Positions 1-7,443 of a stretch of 43,363 nucleotides of DNA are shown here, piece after piece. Made by a program: the position numbers and the translations under genes. The DNA lies in assembly GCA_028697555.1 (NCBI GenBank), contig JAQVEX010000018.1, positions 1-43,363 of the forward strand. The letters are read 5' to 3'. Each line of letters opens with the position of its first letter. Position 1 is the stretch's first letter. Source of the stretch: Lentimicrobiaceae bacterium. Lineage in GTDB: Bacteria; Bacteroidota; Bacteroidia; Bacteroidales; UBA4417. The notes below the pieces were generated by a model, which made no database searches, was not told the DNA's origin, and worked only from the letters and a program-made list of their open reading frames with translations.

Positions 1-1
1 A

Positions 2-721
2 GAAGATTTAATTTCAACCGATGCCTTAAAAAATTCGGGTTATGGAATTATTCATAAAGATTCGCCCGACTTTAGGGGCATTGATGTTGCCTTGCTTTAT
101 AAGGTAAACAGTTTTAGAGTTATAAATGTAACCTACCATAATTTATATTTGGATTACGACCCCGACTATCGTACCCGTTTGCAATTGTGCGCTACCGGTT
201 TGTTAGACAACGATACCATAAGTATTATAGTTAACCATTGGCCATCAAGGGGCAACGACGAGAAATACAGAGTATCGGCTGCACAATTGACACGCAAAAT
301 AGTAGACTCGCTATATACGGTCAGCAGCAATGCCAGAATATTTGTTATAGGCGATTTTAACGACGACCCTGTTGATAGAACTATTTTGAAAGTGCTTGGA
401 GCAACCGGAAGAGACCATAAGGTTGAAGATAAAGGACTCTTTAATCCCATGTGGAAATTGTTTAAAAGGGGTATAGGCTCGTTGGCATACAGAGATTCGT
501 GGAATATTTTCGACCAAATAATAATCTCAAAACCCTTGTTGGATAAAAAAAGTAAATCGTGGTTTTTTCATAAAGCACACGTTTTTAATAAACCTTACTT
601 AATAGCTAAAGACGGACAGTATAAAGGCTATCCGCTAAGAACTTACTCTTACGGCATCTTTATAAACGGCTATAGCGACCATTTACCTGTTTATGTAGTA
701 ATTGGCAAATATGTTGAATAA
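2..721 (+). CDS. Endonuclease/exonuclease/phosphatase family protein, C-terminal part (5' truncated by window edge)
   Basis: The frame is open from base 2, so the gene begins upstream of the window; about 239 C-terminal residues are visible. Motifs typical of the EEP (DNase I-like) phosphoesterase fold are present: RGIDVALLYK, the NHWPSR motif with the active-site His, VIGDFNDDP, and a late YSDHLPVYV with the final catalytic Asp-His pair. Bacteroidota members of this type are usually secreted or periplasmic hydrolases, but the N-terminus is not visible here, so location is unknown. The substrate (nucleic acid, lipid or sugar phosphate) cannot be told from the sequence. A 10-bp stem hairpin follows the stop codon. 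Confidence 0.85.
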   Translation, partial: EDLISTDALKNSGYGIIHKDSPDFRGIDVALLYKVNSFRVINVTYHNLYLDYDPDYRTRLQLCATGLLDNDTISIIVNHWPSRGNDEKYRVSAAQLTRKIVDSLYTVSSNARIFVIGDFNDDPVDRTILKVLGATGRDHKVEDKGLFNPMWKLFKRGIGSLAYRDSWNIFDQIIISKPLLDKKSKSWFFHKAHVFNKPYLIAKDGQYKGYPLRTYSYGIFINGYSDHLPVYVVIGKYVE

Positions 722-724
722 GAA

Positions 725-750
725 AAGTGATTAACAATTATTAATCACTT
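725..750 (+). terminator. Perfect 10-bp hairpin after the EEP gene
   Basis: AAGTGATTAA and its exact complement TTAATCACTT are separated by a 6-nt loop, four bases after the stop codon. There is no clear T-run after the stem, so this may be a terminator or only a 3' stabilising hairpin. Confidence 0.45.
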
Positions 751-844
751 GTGTTGATAAATAACTTGATAATACATAAAGTTGGTATTGAATTTGATGG
801 AAAAATATTTATTATAAGTGAATATTAAATAAAACTTTAGAACT

Positions 845-1066
845 ATGTATTGGACACTTGAATTAGCATCGAAACTTGAAGATGCACCATGGCCCGCAAC
901 TAAAGACGAACTAATCGACTATTGCATTCGAAGTGGAGCTCCAATGGAAATTGTAGAAAACCTACAAGAAATAGAAGATGAGGGCGAAGTTTACGATAAT
1001 ATAGAAGATTTGTGGCCTGATTACCCATCTAAAGAAGATTTCTTCTTTCACGAAGATGAATATTAA
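845..1066 (+). CDS. DUF2795 family small acidic protein
   Basis: This 73-residue acidic protein begins MYWTLELASKLEDAPWPATK. It matches the short DUF2795 family, which is widespread in Bacteroidota: the ATKDELIDYCIRSGAP segment resembles a small helical fold, and the C-terminus is rich in Asp and Glu. No function is established for the family. It is a single-gene unit, with about 120 bp of AT-rich DNA upstream and a strong terminator 45 bp downstream. No signal peptide or membrane segment is visible, so it should be cytoplasmic. Family assignment is from memory of the conserved motif. Confidence 0.8.
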   Translation: MYWTLELASKLEDAPWPATKDELIDYCIRSGAPMEIVENLQEIEDEGEVYDNIEDLWPDYPSKEDFFFHEDEY

Positions 1067-1111
1067 GTTGTATTCAATCTTTTAATCAAAGTTTAATTTA
1101 TTAATAAAATC

Positions 1112-1140
1112 AAAAGTGCCTTTCGGCACTTTTTTGTTTT
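1112..1140 (+). terminator. Intrinsic terminator of the DUF2795 gene
   Basis: The stem AAAAGTGCC / GGCACTTTT (9 bp) has a TTTC loop and is followed by TTTGTTTT. This is a canonical factor-independent terminator. Confidence 0.9.
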
Positions 1141-1223
1141 TATACTTCCTCGTTATTAATATAAAATTAACCTTAAACCTGCTAAATTTGATTTTTATAC
1201 TTAATCTAAATAAAAAGTATATT

Positions 1224-1273
1224 TACATTTGGCTAATTAGCAACAACTTATAATTAAAAATTGCGTTTTGCAA
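1224..1273 (+). promoter_or_regulatory. Upstream control region of the hyd operon: alternative -7 box and two palindromes
   Basis: The 317-bp gap before the hydrogenase operon holds three items. TACATTTG at 1224-1231 fits the Bacteroidota -7 consensus. GCTAATTAGC at 1232-1241 is a perfect 10-bp palindrome. TTGCGTTTTGCAA at 1261-1273 is a TTGC-N5-GCAA inverted repeat about 50 bp ahead of the main -7 box. The palindromes could be operators; no regulator can be named. Confidence 0.35.
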
Positions 1274-1320
1274 TCCTTTTAAAACCTTAACAAATATTTT
1301 TTTTATTGACGGCGTTCTGT

Positions 1321-1328
1321 TATTTTTG
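1321..1328 (+). promoter_or_regulatory. Probable main promoter (-7 box) of the hydrogenase operon
   Basis: TATTTTTG matches the Bacteroidota -7 consensus TAnnTTTG exactly and is followed by GC. It would start transcription near 1335 and give a leader of about 50 nt before the first start codon at 1384. The -33 region is T-rich but not a clear TTTG. Confidence 0.55.
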
Positions 1329-1383
1329 CAGATTGAAAGATAGGACAAATATTTACTTCAAGAAGCAATAACAAAATATAAAA

Positions 1384-1728
1384 ATGAAATTAAAGGATAT
1401 AGTTAGTAAAATCGATGCAAAAGTAGTTTGCGGTGAAAATTGGGAAGATGCTGATATAGAATTTGCTTTTGCTTCCGACCTTATGAGCGATGTACTTACG
1501 CTTCATTGCGAAAAGCTATTGCTGATAACCGGATTGTGCAATCTTCAAACAATACGAACTGCCGAAATGTCGGACATACAACACATAGTACTTGTTAGAA
1601 ACAAAAAAGCTACGCAAGATATGGTTGAACTTGCCGAAGAAAACGACATAGTTATTATTGAGTGCCCACATTCTATGTTTAAAGCAGTTGGAGAATTATA
1701 TCAAACCGGATTAAAACCCGTTTTTTAA
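1384..1728 (+). CDS. DRTGG domain-containing protein, first copy in the hydrogenase operon
   Basis: This 114-residue cytoplasmic protein matches the small stand-alone DRTGG-domain family. It has an N-terminal KLKDIVSKIDAKVV strand-helix, the FASDLMSDVL motif, and a C-terminal alpha/beta half ending in an IIIECPHSMF strand. DRTGG domains are found beside CBS and phosphotransacetylase-like domains and are thought to bind ligands; their role here is not known. It is the first gene of a ten-gene operon and a paralogue of the protein at 3552-3884. The next gene starts 11 bp downstream. Small DRTGG proteins next to [FeFe]-hydrogenase genes are, to my knowledge, recurrent in anaerobes, so a regulatory or sensory role is an inference from context. 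Confidence 0.75.
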   Translation: MKLKDIVSKIDAKVVCGENWEDADIEFAFASDLMSDVLTLHCEKLLLITGLCNLQTIRTAEMSDIQHIVLVRNKKATQDMVELAEENDIVIIECPHSMFKAVGELYQTGLKPVF

Positions 1729-1739
1729 AACTTTTACAG

Positions 1740-2153
1740 ATGCAATTTGTTTACGAAGTAGAAGCAGGGAATTTTACAAAAGCTGGGAATGCTTCCAGCG
1801 ATTTTAAAAAAGTATTAAAACAACTTAACGTACCGCCGCAAATAATTAAACGTACTGTTATTGCTTTGTATGAAGGTGAAGTTAATATTGTCGCACATTC
1901 GTTGGGTGGAAAAATTGAATGCGAAATAACACCTGATCACGTAGTAATAAATCTAATAGACGTTGGACCCGGTATCCCTGATATAGAAAAAGCTATGCAA
2001 GAAGGTTATTCAACCGCAAGTGCAGCAGTTAGAGAAATGGGATTTGGAGCCGGTATGGGACTTAGCAATATGAAGAGAAACACAGATAGCATGCACATTA
2101 CTAGCTCTAAAGAAGACGGAACAACAGTTACACTTAAAATTAACTTAACTTAA
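1740..2153 (+). CDS. RsbW/RsbT-like ATP-binding protein (anti-sigma/serine kinase GHKL fold)
   Basis: This 137-residue protein has all ATP-binding boxes of the HATPase_c/GHKL fold: the N-box with E45 and N49 (ALYEGEVNIV), the G1 box DVGPGIPD (D74-D81), and the G2 box GFGAGMGLSNMKR (101-113). Size and box spacing are those of RsbT/RsbW-like serine kinases rather than of a sensor histidine kinase: there is no dimerisation or phospho-acceptor domain. No partner sigma or STAS protein is encoded nearby. It sits 11 bp after the first DRTGG gene and 22 bp before the divergent hydrogenase-like gene, so it is probably part of a signalling cascade coupled to hydrogen or redox state. Its substrate is unknown. 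Confidence 0.8.
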   Translation: MQFVYEVEAGNFTKAGNASSDFKKVLKQLNVPPQIIKRTVIALYEGEVNIVAHSLGGKIECEITPDHVVINLIDVGPGIPDIEKAMQEGYSTASAAVREMGFGAGMGLSNMKRNTDSMHITSSKEDGTTVTLKINLT

Positions 2154-2175
2154 CCTGATAAAACAATACTAAACA

Positions 2176-3540
2176 ATGGAAAAAGCCTTTTTTTATCATG
2201 CACTTAAAGTCGACCATCAGTTATGTTATGGTTGTTCTAAGTGTATGAACTCTTGTCCTACAGAGGCAATAAGAGTAAAAAATGGCAAGGCTTTTATATC
2301 CGACAACAGATGTATTGATTGCGGCAAATGCTTTGAAGTGTGTCCGGTAAACGCTATATACATCAAACAAGACGATTTTGACGAAATAAATAACTACAAA
2401 CACAGAATTGCGCTCGTTCCTGAGGTGTTTTTCGGTCAATTTCCCGATAGGTATTCAAAAACTCAAATATGCAATGCCATTATGGCGATAGGTTTTACCA
2501 ACGTGGCAGTTGCAGAGATAAGTGTCCCGTATTTAATCAATAAAATCAACGAGTATTGTGATAAAAACAAAGACATAAGTCCTATAATATCATCATTTTG
2601 TCCTGCAGTTGTTCGTCTTGTCCAAGTTAAATTTCCTTCGCTTACTCCGAATATTTTGTTACTCAAAACTCCGTTAGACGTAACAGCCATTGCTGTTAAG
2701 CAAGAGCTAACATCGAATAACATCCCTGAAGAAGAAATAGGACTCTTTTATATTACTCCTTGCGCCGCAAAAATAGCAGCAGTAAAAAGTCCGGTTGGTG
2801 AGGATATTAGCGCTATCAACGGAGTTATAAATATGGATACGCTATTCAACAAAGTGTATACATATTTGAAAAACAATGCTGTTAGCACCGATGATACCGA
2901 CAGCATTAACTTTTCGCACAACATACACCCATACGCTACAAACTGGCCCCTTACGTACGGAGAAGCTTCAATTATTAAAGGAAACAATATTGCTGTTGAC
3001 GGTATTCATAACGTTATTGAATTTTTAGAAAAAGTTGAAAACGAAGAAATTGAAGGCATAGATTATATTGAACTTCGTTCGTGTATAGAAAGCTGTGCAG
3101 GTGGAGTACTTCTGACAAGCAATAAGTTTTTAATATCCGAAAAAATTAAAAAAAGTCAGTTGTCGTCTTCAGCCCAAAATGAACCCGCCGAAGTTGCCGA
3201 TGTTATACAAAAATACGATGAGTTTTTACAATCGCAAATACAAGTTGATGCGGTTTTACCAAGAAACATGATGAAACTTGATGAAAAAATCGAAGTTGCT
3301 ATGCAAAAATTAGATAGAATCTCCAAAATAATGAAGATTTTACCGCAAATAGACTGCTCGGTATGTGGCTCACCAAATTGCAATGCCTTCGCAAGTGATA
3401 TTGCTAATCACGAGGCAAAACTAGAGCAGTGCATATTCATACAACGTAGTATGGAACAAAAAGACAAACTCACTCCCGACAAATCATATCAAATTATGAT
3501 TGACATATGGGGAAAAAATAAATTTAATAAAATCAATTAA
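2176..3540 (+). CDS. Divergent [FeFe]-hydrogenase-like (putative sensory) iron-sulfur protein
   Basis: The 454 residues comprise two N-terminal [4Fe-4S] ferredoxin motifs (C17/20/23/27 and C46/49/52/56), an H-cluster-like domain, and a C-terminal four-Cys Fe-S motif (C394, C397, C402, C419). The four H-cluster Cys positions appear kept: C142 in SSFCP, C196 in TPCAAK, C303 and C307 in RSCIESCAGG. However, the proton-transfer Cys of catalytic enzymes (first C of TSCCP) is Phe141, the Met of MPC is Thr, and the Glu of MPCxxKxxE is Ala. This fits the sensory or non-catalytic HydS-like groups, which lie beside catalytic hydrogenases in anaerobes. It is flanked by ATPase and DRTGG genes. A H2- or redox-sensing role is inferred, not shown. 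Confidence 0.85.
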   Translation: MEKAFFYHALKVDHQLCYGCSKCMNSCPTEAIRVKNGKAFISDNRCIDCGKCFEVCPVNAIYIKQDDFDEINNYKHRIALVPEVFFGQFPDRYSKTQICNAIMAIGFTNVAVAEISVPYLINKINEYCDKNKDISPIISSFCPAVVRLVQVKFPSLTPNILLLKTPLDVTAIAVKQELTSNNIPEEEIGLFYITPCAAKIAAVKSPVGEDISAINGVINMDTLFNKVYTYLKNNAVSTDDTDSINFSHNIHPYATNWPLTYGEASIIKGNNIAVDGIHNVIEFLEKVENEEIEGIDYIELRSCIESCAGGVLLTSNKFLISEKIKKSQLSSSAQNEPAEVADVIQKYDEFLQSQIQVDAVLPRNMMKLDEKIEVAMQKLDRISKIMKILPQIDCSVCGSPNCNAFASDIANHEAKLEQCIFIQRSMEQKDKLTPDKSYQIMIDIWGKNKFNKIN

Positions 3541-3551
3541 TATTATTAAAT

Positions 3552-3884
3552 ATGAAAGTTTCAGAATTAGTAAATAAATTAAACCTTAAAGTTTGGGGTA
3601 CCTGCAAAGGTGAAGATATCGACATCACCGGAGGGTATACTTCTGACTTGCTGAGCGATGTTATGGGAAAAGCCCAAAGTGGCGACGTGTGGATTACAAT
3701 TCAATCGCACAAAAACGTTGTGGCTGTAGCGTCTCTGAAAGACCTTGCATGTATTATATTAATAAACAATGCAAAGCCTGAAGATGACATGTTGGAACAA
3801 GCTAATGAAGAAAACATTCCGGTATTAGGAACTGAACTTACTGCATTTGAAGTATCGGGCTTGATATACAATCTTATAAAATAA
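3552..3884 (+). CDS. DRTGG domain-containing protein, second copy in the hydrogenase operon
   Basis: This 110-residue paralogue of the first gene in the operon has the same start pattern (KVSELVNKLNLKVW) and the matching YTSDLLSDVM motif in place of FASDLMSDVL. The GDVWITIQSH stretch and the ILINNAKPEDDML strand-turn-helix are typical of the stand-alone DRTGG fold. It lies 11 bp after the hydrogenase-like sensor and 9 bp before the PHP gene. Two diverged copies on either side of the sensor suggest that they form a heteromeric partner pair or bind different ligands. No catalytic residues are recognisable and the function is unknown. Confidence 0.75.
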   Translation: MKVSELVNKLNLKVWGTCKGEDIDITGGYTSDLLSDVMGKAQSGDVWITIQSHKNVVAVASLKDLACIILINNAKPEDDMLEQANEENIPVLGTELTAFEVSGLIYNLIK

Positions 3885-3893
3885 ATTTAGGAT

Positions 3894-4631
3894 ATGAACA
3901 ATTATAGGGCAGATATACATATACACACAGTCTTATCACCTTGCGGAGATATAGACATGAGCCCTATTAATATTATTAATAAAGCTGTTTCGCTCAATTT
4001 GGATATAATTGGCATAACCGACCATAACTCAACACTTCATTGCGAACTGATAAAAAAAATAGGCGAAAAACACAAACTGTTCGTACTTATGGGAGCCGAA
4101 GTTACTACCAAAGAAGAGGTGCATTGTTTAGCATTTTTTGAAGATACAATTTCACTAAAAGCATTTCAAAAATACTTAGAAGAACACCTACCTCCTATAG
4201 TTAATGATGTTGATAGGTTTGGCTATCAGGTAGTTGTTGATGAAAACGAAGACATAATCGACCAAGTTGAATATTTGCTAATATCTGGTATAAACCAATC
4301 AATAGACCAAGTTGAAAGAAAAGTACACGAATTAGACGGACTATTTATTCCGGCTCATATCGATAAAAAATCAACAAGCCTTATAAGTCAGTTGGGTTTT
4401 ATTCCTCCCGACCTTAAAGCAGATGCTCTCGAAATTTCCAGTAATTGGGAAAAATCGCCCGAAGTTGTTGCAATGGCTAAAATGACAAATCTGCCATTGA
4501 TTACAAATTCTGATGCACATTTTATTGAACAAATAGGCAAACAGTACACAATATTTTCTTTAAACGAACTATCGTATAAAGGAATTAAAGAAGCTTTAGA
4601 ATCAAAATCGGTAAAACCAATGCTAAATTAA
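3894..4631 (+). CDS. PHP domain metal-dependent phosphoesterase-like protein
   Basis: The 245 residues carry the four PHP motifs: ADIHIHTVLSPCGD (motif 1, HxH), GITDHNS (motif 2), a Glu-containing GAEVTT strand with HCLAFF (motif 3), and NSDAHF (motif 4, DxH). IPAHIDKKS provides a further metal His. The family (PolIIIA-PHP, YciV/TrpH type) hydrolyses phosphoesters such as nucleoside 3',5'-bisphosphates or short RNA 5' ends; the substrate here is unknown. The motifs look intact, so activity is plausible. Its stop codon is directly followed by the next start codon, which implies translational coupling. PHP genes next to [FeFe]-hydrogenase operons recur in other anaerobes as far as I recall; their role there is unexplained. 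Confidence 0.82.
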   Translation: MNNYRADIHIHTVLSPCGDIDMSPINIINKAVSLNLDIIGITDHNSTLHCELIKKIGEKHKLFVLMGAEVTTKEEVHCLAFFEDTISLKAFQKYLEEHLPPIVNDVDRFGYQVVVDENEDIIDQVEYLLISGINQSIDQVERKVHELDGLFIPAHIDKKSTSLISQLGFIPPDLKADALEISSNWEKSPEVVAMAKMTNLPLITNSDAHFIEQIGKQYTIFSLNELSYKGIKEALESKSVKPMLN

Positions 4632-5156
4632 ATGAAAGACTTATCGCTACATATTATGGATATAGTACAGAACTCAATAACTGCGGGCTCTGATACTATA
4701 ATAGTATCTATAGATAAGAATAGCGAAGAATTTTTGTTACAAATAATAGACAATGGCAAAGGAATGAGCGAAGAAACAGTAAAACGAGTTACCGACCCCT
4801 ATTACACCTCGCGCACAACGCGAAAAGTCGGTTTAGGTATTCCTTTACTAAAACAAAATGCCGAAAGAACAAATGGAACATTCAACATACACTCGGTAAT
4901 AAATGAAGGCACAACAATAAGCGCTAAGTTTATGCATACCAATATCGATATGTTGCCACTTGGAGATATTGGCGGAGTTATTTCTCTTTGCATGAGTTCG
5001 AACCCCGATATTAACTTTATTTTTAAATTTAAAACAAACGACGACATATTTGAAATAAGCACAAACGAAATTAAAGAAGTACTTGAAGATGTTCCTATAA
5101 GCGACCCTCAAGTCATATCTTATATAAAAAACATCATAAACGAAAACATAAAATAA
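4632..5156 (+). CDS. Stand-alone GHKL ATPase (histidine-kinase-type ATP-binding domain)
   Basis: The 174 residues begin with an N-box (MDIVQNSITAGS, N14) followed by the G1 box IIDNGKGM (D40) and the G2-like TTRKVGLGIPLLK, the signatures of a histidine-kinase ATPase domain. There is no phospho-acceptor His domain and no membrane segment; about 75 extra C-terminal residues of unknown fold follow. The YYTSRTTRK ATP-lid is close to that of MutL/histidine kinases. It starts immediately after the PHP stop codon and is 32 bp before the Fe-S protein gene. It is the second ATP-binding signalling protein of the operon and differs from the RsbW-like one in length and lid. Its phosphorylation target is unknown. 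Confidence 0.8.
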   Translation: MKDLSLHIMDIVQNSITAGSDTIIVSIDKNSEEFLLQIIDNGKGMSEETVKRVTDPYYTSRTTRKVGLGIPLLKQNAERTNGTFNIHSVINEGTTISAKFMHTNIDMLPLGDIGGVISLCMSSNPDINFIFKFKTNDDIFEISTNEIKEVLEDVPISDPQVISYIKNIINENIK

Positions 5157-5188
5157 AAAAATTATATTAACAATAAAACCTTATTAAT

Positions 5189-5590
5189 ATGAACAAAATC
5201 AAATCGCTAGCCGACCTCAAGAGAATAAAATCTGAGGTTCAGGAAAAAATGAAATCTCGCGAAAACAGCGAAAACCCTGAAAGCATTCCACAAATAAAAG
5301 TAGCTATGGCTACCTGTGGTATAGCTGCAGGAGCTAAAGAAGTAATGGAGTATCTAATCAACGAATTAGACAAAAGAAACATTAACGCCGTAGTAACTCA
5401 AACAGGCTGTATGGGATATTGCTATGCAGAACCCACACTAGAAGTTAAACTACCCGGCGACGACCCCGTTGTTTTTGGATACGTTGATACTAAAAAAGTG
5501 GATGAAATTATTAGCAAGTATATTCTTGAAAAAGAACTTGTTGATGGAATTATTCCTGTAAATTACGAAAAAATTGATGATAACAACTAA
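5189..5590 (+). CDS. (2Fe-2S) ferredoxin-domain protein, thioredoxin-like, hydrogenase-associated
   Basis: This 133-residue protein has a Lys/Glu-rich N-terminal helix (1-33) and a thioredoxin-like [2Fe-2S] domain. Cluster residues seen are C43 (ATCGIAAGA), C74 and C78 (TGCMGYCYAEP). The second Cys of the usual C-x4-C pair is missing (replaced by Gly48), so only three of four canonical ligands are present; members linked to hydrogenases often share this CGIAAGA form, as I recall. It probably passes electrons to or from the diaphorase subunit HydB, whose gene starts 11 bp downstream and whose own N-terminus has a related domain. A regulatory role is also possible, since the upstream genes look sensory. 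Confidence 0.82.
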   Translation: MNKIKSLADLKRIKSEVQEKMKSRENSENPESIPQIKVAMATCGIAAGAKEVMEYLINELDKRNINAVVTQTGCMGYCYAEPTLEVKLPGDDPVVFGYVDTKKVDEIISKYILEKELVDGIIPVNYEKIDDNN

Positions 5591-5601
5591 ATAAAACCAA
5601 T

Positions 5602-7398
5602 ATGAATAAGAAATATAAAATGCACTTACTAGTCTGTGGAGGCACAGGCTGTAAAGCTTCGGAGAGCGCATTAATAATCGAAAGCTTAAAAACGGAGCTA
5701 ATAAATAAAGGTCTTGAAAATGACGTGCAAGTTATTAAAACCGGTTGTTTTGGTTTTTGCGAAAAAGGACCTATTGTTAAAGTTCAACCCGACAACACTT
5801 TTTATGTAGAAGTTAGACCGAGCGATGCTACAGAAATCATTGCCGAGCACGTAATAAAAGGACGTAAAGTTGAAAGACTTCTGTACAAAGACCCAACAAA
5901 AAAAGAGACTATTGAAGACTCGAAACACATGGGTTTTTATCGTAAACAATTACGTATAGCCTTACGTAACTGTGGTTTTATCGACCCCGAAAACATCGAC
6001 GAATATATTTCGAGAGATGGCTACGCTGCACTTGCAAAATGTATTACCGAAATGACTCCTCAACAAGTAATTGATGAGATAAAAAATAGCGGACTACGTG
6101 GTAGAGGTGGTGCAGGTTTCCCCACAGGTTTAAAATGGGAAATCACATCAAAAAGCGTAAGCGACCAAAAATATGTTGTTTGTAATGCCGACGAAGGCGA
6201 CCCAGGTGCTTTTATGGACAGGTCTATACTTGAAGGCGACCCGCACTCAATTATAGAAGCTATGGCTATTTGCGGTTATTGTATAGGAGCAACTAAAGGT
6301 CTTATCTACATTAGAGCCGAATATCCACTTGCTATCCAAAGACTAAAAATAGCAATCAATCAAGCACAAGAATTAGGACTTCTTGGAGATGGAATTCTTG
6401 GCACGGATTTCAAATTCAATCTTGAATTGCGTTACGGAGCAGGAGCCTTTGTTTGTGGTGAAGAAATGGCTCTTATACGCTCAATGGAAGGTAAAAGAGG
6501 CGAACCTACACTTAAACCTCCATTCCCAAGTGTTTCGGGATATTTAGAAAAACCTACAAACGTTAATAACGTTGAAACATTTGCTAACGTTCCGGCTATT
6601 ATTAATAAAGGAGCTGAATGGTTCTCGTCAATTGGAACCGAAAAATCTAAAGGAACCAAAGTATTTGCTTTAGCAGGTAAAATTAATAACGTAGGACTAA
6701 TTGAAGTTCCTATGGGAACAACTCTTAGAGAAGTTATTTTTGAAATAGGTGGTGGAATTAAAGACGGCAAAAAATTTAAAGCTGTTCAAACAGGTGGTCC
6801 TTCGGGCGGTTGCTTAACTGAAAAACACCTTGACCTACCTATCGACTTTGATAACCTTGTGAAAGCTGGTTCTATGATGGGTTCAGGAGGTATGGTTGTT
6901 ATGGACGAAGACGACTGTATGGTTTCTATTGCTAAGTTTTACTTAGATTTTACCGTTGAAGAATCGTGCGGAAAATGTGCTCCATGTAGAATTGGAAACA
7001 AACGTCTTAACGAAATACTTGACAGAATTTGCCAAGGAAAAGGTAAAATGGAAGACATCGACCTATTACGTAACTTAAGCACTGTTATTAAAGATACAGC
7101 TCTTTGCGGTTTAGGACAAACTTCACCAAATCCGGTTTTATCGACATTAGACGGTTTCTACGATGAATATGTAGCTCACATTGAAGAACACAGATGCCCT
7201 AGCGGACACTGTAAAGCTTTGATGAAATATGTTATTGAACCGGAAAATTGTGTTGGATGTACCGCTTGTGCCAGAAATTGCCCGGTTAATGCAATTTCGG
7301 GAGAGAGAAAACAACCTCACGTTATAGACCAAGAAAAGTGTATTAAATGTGGTGCTTGTATAGAAAGATGTAAATTTAATGCAATACATATAAAATAA
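5602..7398 (+). CDS. hydB: HydB, NADH-binding flavoprotein (NuoF-like) subunit of the [FeFe]-hydrogenase
   Basis: The 598 residues show the full HydB layout. There is an N-terminal thioredoxin-like [2Fe-2S] domain (C12, C17, C49, C53). The NuoF core has the NADH-binding GRGGAGFPTG (167-176), ADEGDPGAFMDR, and FMN-binding YGAGAFVCGEE (278-288). The NuoF [4Fe-4S] site is C456, C459, C462 and C502. A C-terminal double ferredoxin domain follows (C550/553/556/560 and C580/583/586/590). This is the subunit where NADH exchanges electrons with FMN. In Thermotoga maritima-type enzymes, HydABC oxidises NADH and reduced ferredoxin together to make H2, or runs in reverse. The extra Fe-S domains fit that bifurcating type. 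The gene order hydB-hydA-hydC follows it. Confidence 0.95.
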   Translation: MNKKYKMHLLVCGGTGCKASESALIIESLKTELINKGLENDVQVIKTGCFGFCEKGPIVKVQPDNTFYVEVRPSDATEIIAEHVIKGRKVERLLYKDPTKKETIEDSKHMGFYRKQLRIALRNCGFIDPENIDEYISRDGYAALAKCITEMTPQQVIDEIKNSGLRGRGGAGFPTGLKWEITSKSVSDQKYVVCNADEGDPGAFMDRSILEGDPHSIIEAMAICGYCIGATKGLIYIRAEYPLAIQRLKIAINQAQELGLLGDGILGTDFKFNLELRYGAGAFVCGEEMALIRSMEGKRGEPTLKPPFPSVSGYLEKPTNVNNVETFANVPAIINKGAEWFSSIGTEKSKGTKVFALAGKINNVGLIEVPMGTTLREVIFEIGGGIKDGKKFKAVQTGGPSGGCLTEKHLDLPIDFDNLVKAGSMMGSGGMVVMDEDDCMVSIAKFYLDFTVEESCGKCAPCRIGNKRLNEILDRICQGKGKMEDIDLLRNLSTVIKDTALCGLGQTSPNPVLSTLDGFYDEYVAHIEEHRCPSGHCKALMKYVIEPENCVGCTACARNCPVNAISGERKQPHVIDQEKCIKCGACIERCKFNAIHIK

Positions 7399-7443
7399 CC
7401 AACACATAAATAATTTATCACTCAAGAAAAATAATTAAAGAAT

